Part shown: piece by piece, positions 44,701 through 50,700 of the stretch | Numbering within the stretch: the first letter of the stretch is position 1 | How the letters are laid out: every line of letters starts with the position of its first letter | Source of the DNA: Neoarius graeffei | Lineage: Eukaryota; Chordata; Actinopteri; Siluriformes; Ariidae | Assembly (NCBI RefSeq): GCF_027579695.1 | Contig: NC_083577.1 | Span: forward strand, 32,539,198-32,603,197 | Reading direction: 5' to 3' | Length of the DNA: 64,000 bases | Notes under the pieces: model-generated | What the model was told of the DNA's origin: nothing | The model's database searches: none | The model's input: only the letters and a program-made list of their open reading frames with translations | Made by a program: the position numbers and the translations under genes

Positions 44701-47700
44701 GCCATTCTTATGGTCTTTCGCAGGTTGATTCTGCCAGTACTTCCCCTTCCATCAGTGTTGTACCTTCCATTATGGTTGCCATCAGGATCACCATCTGGGT
44801 TTGGGTCCGCCACGCCATCCTCGGTCCTCTGGTCCATAGCGACAGCACCTCCCTCTTCTCCAGTAGTTAGTAGGGTGGGATCGGGTCTTCTGGAGGTACC
44901 AAGACCCCCATCCATCTCTGTTTGCTCATGCTGTGCTTCCATAGTTCACTTGGGATGTGGCTAGTAACCACGTTCTGTAGCCAGTGGGTTCCCAGTCCTC
45001 CTCTGGCCCCCTCACTTGGTTTAGCCCCTCGACCGAGAGGGTTTGCTGGGGTGTGGCTGCTGGTATTCGTGTCAGCTGCTTGGAGCCACAAGTGAGAGTT
45101 GGGAGTCTCCCTTCGTGGACGTGCCTTAGGGCCATCCAGTGTCTGGTGTCCAGTGTCTGGGTGCGGTCGCCCTTTGGTAGAGGTCCCCCGTTGCAGCTCT
45201 CCCCTCACACCCCAGGTTTGTAGTGGTGCCATATTCTTTCCATTTTGCTATAATGGATTTAATGGTGCTCCATGGCATATTCAAAGTTTGGCATATTTTT
45301 TATAACCCAACCCTGAGCTATACTTCTCCACAACTTTGTCTCTGACCTATTTGGAGGCTCCTTGGTTTTCATGTTGCTTGCTTAGTAGTTTTGCAGAGTC
45401 AGGGTCCTTCCAGAACAGGTTGATTTATATAGACATTATGTGACAGATCATGTGACACTTTAATTGCACACAGGTGGATCTGAATCAACTAATTATGTGA
45501 CTTATGAAGTTAATTGGCTGGACCAGCTCTCATTTACGGGTTTCAAATGAAAGGGGGTGAATACCTATGCACATTCCAGATTTCTGTTTTTTCATCTTAA
45601 TTATTGTTTATGTTACAATAAAAAAAATGCACCTTTAGTGTTAGGCATGTTGTGTAAATCAAATGGTGCTAACCCCCCAAAAAACAATTTTAATTCCAGC
45701 TTGTAATGCGACAAAAGAGGGCAAACACCAAGGGGGATGAATACTTTTTGCAAGACACTGTATGTGCAGCTGGCTGTGAGGCGGGTGTGCAGGGATTGCC
45801 TAAAAAGTGCAAGACTGAGAAGAGATGCTACAAAAATGTTCAATAACTTAACTCTTGTTCACTGTTGTGTCACCAAAATCATTGCACACATCAACAGTCT
45901 CCTATTAGTGATTTTGGTGGCACTACAGTGTATAACATAGGTTATTGAATATTTTTCTCAATAAAAAGTTTGCCAAAATTCTGCAAAAGCACATTTTTTT
46001 CCAAACTAACGGTTGTCATATAACAAACGAGACTGTGGATGTGTGTAGTGATTTTGGTGACCCTACAGTTGAATCGAATATCCAGGAAGTATCCAGGAGA
46101 TTTGAATCTGTGAATATATTTCTAACTTTACCGCAGTTCAATCCAAGCATGAAATAGAACTTGATTAAATCATATAAATGAGTCGTACCCAGTTCATTCC
46201 CCATATTACCCAGTTTATTCTCAACACACCTCATTCAAACCATAGATTCAAACATAAGTTTAAAGTCTTCATGTTATAACATGAAACCAAATTATCATGT
46301 TATAACATGAAACGTTTCACGTAATAGCGTGAAAATATTGTTATAACGTGAAAAATATACTGTTATAAACTTTTCATGTTATTCTGTGATACTGATTTTT
46401 TTTTCTGGTGTGGCAGCAGTACGCTTCCGTAAGTAGTGTCAAAGCTTTTAAATACAACTTTTGATGTCTGCCTTTACCAATTTTGATCATCCATCCATCC
46501 ATCCATCCATCCATTATCCATAACTGCTTATCCTGTGCAGGGTCACAGGCAAGCTGGAGCCTATCCCAACTGACTATGGGCGAGAGTCAGGGTACACCCT
46601 GGACAAGTCACTAATGGGGCTTTTCCACTACCAACGCGGCTGAGTTGGGCTGAGTCGAGCTGAGTGGGGCTGTTGGGGTTGCATTTTGACTACAACCGCG
46701 CTGAACCGTGCTGGCTGGAAGTGGGTGGACACATTGGGTGGAGTTAGCGAAAGTGGGTGGACGTCACGTGATGTCGTTAGGCGGCGCAAACAGTGACAAC
46801 AGTGACCTTTTAAGCGGTAGTCTCACGACCCGGATAGTAAACAATAAACAGGCTGGCCTTTCCTCGCTTGGGTTGGTCTTCCATCTTCTAGTTTTCTGAT
46901 CTTCTTCTTCTTTGTCGTAATTCTTCTTCTTCCGGGTTTACGGTGTTTACAGATCCCAGCATGCTCGCGGGGCGTGTCTGGGCATGTGAGGACACTCCTC
47001 CTCACCAATCACTGCACAGGGGAGTGTCTCCTCACGCCCCTAGCCCCACTCGGCTCGGTTGAGCTCACTTCAGCCCCACTCCAAAACCGTGAGAGTTTTG
47101 GGTGCTGAGTAAGGCTGAAGTGAGCTCAGTTGTTCTGCTCTGAGGTAGTCGAAACGCGAGCCGTGTTGGGCTGAAGTGAGCTGAAGTGAGCTGAAAAAGG
47201 GTAGTGGAAAAGGCCCATAAGTCATCACAGGGCTGACACATGGAGACAAACAACCATTCACACTCACATTCACACCTACGGTCAATTTAGAGCCACCAAT
47301 TAACCTAACTTGCATGTCTTTGGACTGTGGGGGAAACCGGAGCACCCGGAGGAAACCCACGCAGACACGGGGAGAACATGTAAACTCCACACAGAAAGGC
47401 CCCCATCGGCCACTGGGCTCGAACTCAGGACCTTCTTGCTGTGAAGCGACAGTGCTAACCACTACACCACCATGCCGCCCCCAATTTTGATCATAAAATT
47501 ACAAAATATTTCCTGCTTTTGTGTACACAAGAAGTCTTCTAAAAATATTGGTATCTGTATCGGGATACTATCTCTAATATGACTTGGTATTGGATTGAAA
47601 AGAAAATCAGTGGCATTGCCCATCCCTAAAGACAGTAAAAGAAGCTTTTCAAAATAAAGGTTCCCTTACATTACATGAACTCAAAATGAAAGGTAAACAC

Positions 47701-50700
47701 GTAATAATAATAATAATAATAATAAACAGTATATAAATGAAATGTCATAATAATGACCACATTAGGGTTAGTAACAAAGGCAGAAAAACAGAAAGAAAAA
47801 AAAAAACTGTTCATGTTCAACACACACACACTTAAGAGTCTTACTATATTGGACAGCGTCCTGCATCTTCTCCCAGACTCTGAACTTCAGGTTTGCCAGA
47901 TATTTTGCCACATGGATCAGTGCTCCTGAAAGCTCCTCTGGATGTTGCAGTGTGCTCTGGGCTCTGCAAAAACATTCAGGAGTCAGTGTTGCTGTGGGTT
48001 TGGATTCAGAAACACAGAGAACGACAGAGACAGGAAGCACATCACTCACCTTTTCACTGTGTCCTTGTGGTTCTGTAAAACAACAAAGCAAATATTGGTG
48101 GATATGATTTACATTTTTACACCAGTGAAATGTACATTTCTTATGATGGAAAGAAGTTTTACTTTCTCACAGTATAAATACTGACTAAATGATCCTCACC
48201 TGTAACAGTGAGACATTTTCAGCTCTCATCTCCTCTTCTATGACTCTGATTTTGTCTGAAAGAGATGATATATCTTTGCTCAGCTTCTCAATCTTCTCCT
48301 TCATCAACTGACTCTTCTGCTCCTCTTCCTCGCTCAGTGCAGTGATCCTGACTGCCTCTTCATTTCGTAGAAACTGGTGAAGCTTCTCAAACTCCTCCTT
48401 AATCTGATGCTCTGTGTGCTGGGTCTGAATCTACAGTGAAGAGGGACTCAAATGAAACATTATGCGATGATGCAAAATATAATTATTAGGGTGCATCAAA
48501 CCCTGCAAGGTGTTAAAATTAATCTATCCCTATCCTAATTATGTACCACTGACCAAAATATAAGCCTTGAAACATATTTCTTAATTCTGTAAATTTCTAT
48601 GAACTTCAAACTTGATTTTCTTTTTTTTTTTTTAATTTACTATTTGTCAGTAACGTGATAGAGAGCGCCACTTCCAGTCAGATGACAAACATGGCCGATC
48701 TGAACTACAACACCCAGGAACCACACCGCCCTCTGTCACCTGTCTATTAATTACACTGTAAAAAAAAATATTTGTTGTTTTAACTTAAAAAAGTTAGTGC
48801 GAGGGCTGCCTTAAAATTTTGAGTTCACTGGAATTCACATAGTAAGTTAAATTGTTGTGAACTTACTATATTAATTTCAGTGAACTCAAAATTTTAAGGC
48901 AGCCCTTAAGACAACCCTTGCACTAACTTTTTTAAGTTAAAACAACAAATCATTTTTTACAGTGTACATCTGTCACTCATTTCCTCGTTAATCAGCCCAT
49001 GCTATATAAACACCTCTCCCACACTCACTCAACACGAAGTATCGTTCAGTGTCTTACCTGTCATACCAAGCCTTGTTATTCTGCCTGCCTTACCATGTTC
49101 TCGACCCTCATTATTGTCTCGTTCTTGTTACTCTTTAGTCTAGCCCTTATTACTCTGGCTGCCAATCGATCGACCCCTGCCTGTCCCTTGACTTCAATTT
49201 CATCTAGCATTTCATCTAGATTTGTTTGCCAGTCTGTGTTCCCCACTCTCCCCTGCACATACAGTACATCCATAAGTGCCTAACATCCTGACAGGATACT
49301 TCGCCGCATATGGATGCAGCAAAGGAGGTGCGGCAGGCTGCTTTGATCACTCAAGGCTGCCTCTTAGGAGAACATCAGTAGATGCTCACCGATCTCAACA
49401 CCAAGATGGCTCAGCTCACTGCTATGATGCTGCAGGCCCTCCTAACGTGCCCCAAAGCTCCTCCAAGTCCCGCGCTCCCACTTCCACACCCAGAGAAGTA
49501 TGCCGGGGATGCGCTGAGCTCAGCTGCAAGGGGTTTCTGCTTCAGTGCTCCATGTACTTCTCACTCCCACACATCTTAGATGAACGCAAGATCGCTGGAT
49601 TTCTTTTGTTTTAACCGGCAAAGCACTACAATGGGCCAGCGCAGTGTGGAGGAGCAGAGGTGAGCACACCACCTCCTAAGACAGCTTTCTGGAGTTATTC
49701 AAGTGTGTGTTTGATCACAAACTGGAGGAAATTGAAGTCAGTGAGAGCCTACTCATCATCACCCAAGTTTCAAGGAGAGTCGCCGATTATGCCCTAGATT
49801 TCCGGACTCTTGCAGCCACCAGCGGATGGAATGAGACAGTATTAAAGGACTTCACTCCTCAGTATTGAGTGAACTAGCATGCCACGATGAACATCTCACT
49901 CTGAACGCTCTCATTGATCTCGCCATTCAACTACACCATCTGCTATCCAGTCACCCATCCCTCCGGGAGGAAGCCAAGCCTGCCATGACCTCTGATCCTC
50001 CCTCTCCCATGGAAGTTTCTCGTGCTCACCTGAAACGCTCTGAACGAGATCAGAGAAAGAAGGATGGCTTGTGCTTCTATTGCGGGAGCTCCAGTCACCC
50101 TATCTTCCAGTGTCCAGTCTGCCCACCACGCACCAGCTCTGAGAAGACTAAGGCTGATTCTGTGAGTCCCACGGGATCACTAAGAGCTTGAGCTTTCAAG
50201 CTTCCAGTACGACTGAAAGTGTCGTCTTCTACCCATGTGCTGTCAGTGTTCATTGACTCGGGCAGAGGAAAACTTCATTGCCAGCTCAGTCGTCCAGAGG
50301 TTCAATCTGCCCACAAACTCGCTGCAGAGCCCACTCAGCATCTGGTCCATCGATGGAGGCTCCATAGGGGAGGGCCTTGTCACCTCCCGGACCACTCCCA
50401 TGCATATTCAGGTGGAAGCTCTTCACTCTGAACAAATCTCACTCCTCGTCACAGCTACCAAGCATCACAACATCATCCTGGGCTATCCATGGCTACAGCT
50501 TCATGACCCACTCATCTCCTGGCAGAACAAGGAGATTCTCCAGTGGTCCCAGACATGTTTCCAGAACTGCCTCTGATGTCCTCAGTTAAATCCTTCTTCC
50601 ACCTCCATAGAGAGAGTCCTCACCCTGACTCCCTGGAAGGGATGCCAGTGTGCTACCTGGACCTAGAGGAGATCTTCAGCAAGGGCAAAGCATGCAGCCT

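Larger units (their letters stand above)
37665..45212 (-). mobile_element. RTE-type LINE carrying Penelope and hAT-like insertions
   Basis: A target duplication CAGGTTTGT flanks it (37656-37664 and 45213-45221) inside the Tc1 transposase gene. On the minus strand it starts near 45212 and ends with a short repeat tail of AGGTG units (37665-37680). Removing the Penelope (38485-41169) and hAT-like (41596-43022) insertions leaves about 3.4 kb, a normal size for a full-length RTE. Its endonuclease and reverse transcriptase resemble BovB/RTE proteins. Confidence 0.85.
36858..45760 (-). mobile_element. Second Tc1-like transposon, hosting an RTE LINE
   Basis: The right end reads GCAAGACACTG then TA. 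The left end reads TA then GTGTCTCGCAAAAG, lacking the first CA. The shared terminal word is GTATTCATCCCCCTTGG. The terminal repeats are over 200 bp long (36858-37080 and 45560-45760). The transposase fragment is on the minus strand. The RTE LINE at 37665-45212 splits it. Confidence 0.85.
36343..46434. mobile_element. DNA transposon with about 370-bp inverted ends, hosting a transposon nest
   Basis: Bases 36343-36722 are mirrored by 46082-46434 at about 85% identity. The outer tip reads like TTACGGAAGCGTACTGCTGCCAC. The arms are AT-rich and repeat a GTTATAACATGA-type word many times in both orientations, so each arm could fold on itself. Apart from the nested Tc1 (36858-45760) only about 450 bp of internal sequence remains and no transposase, so it is non-autonomous. 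I cannot assign a superfamily, and the target duplication is unclear. Confidence 0.65.
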
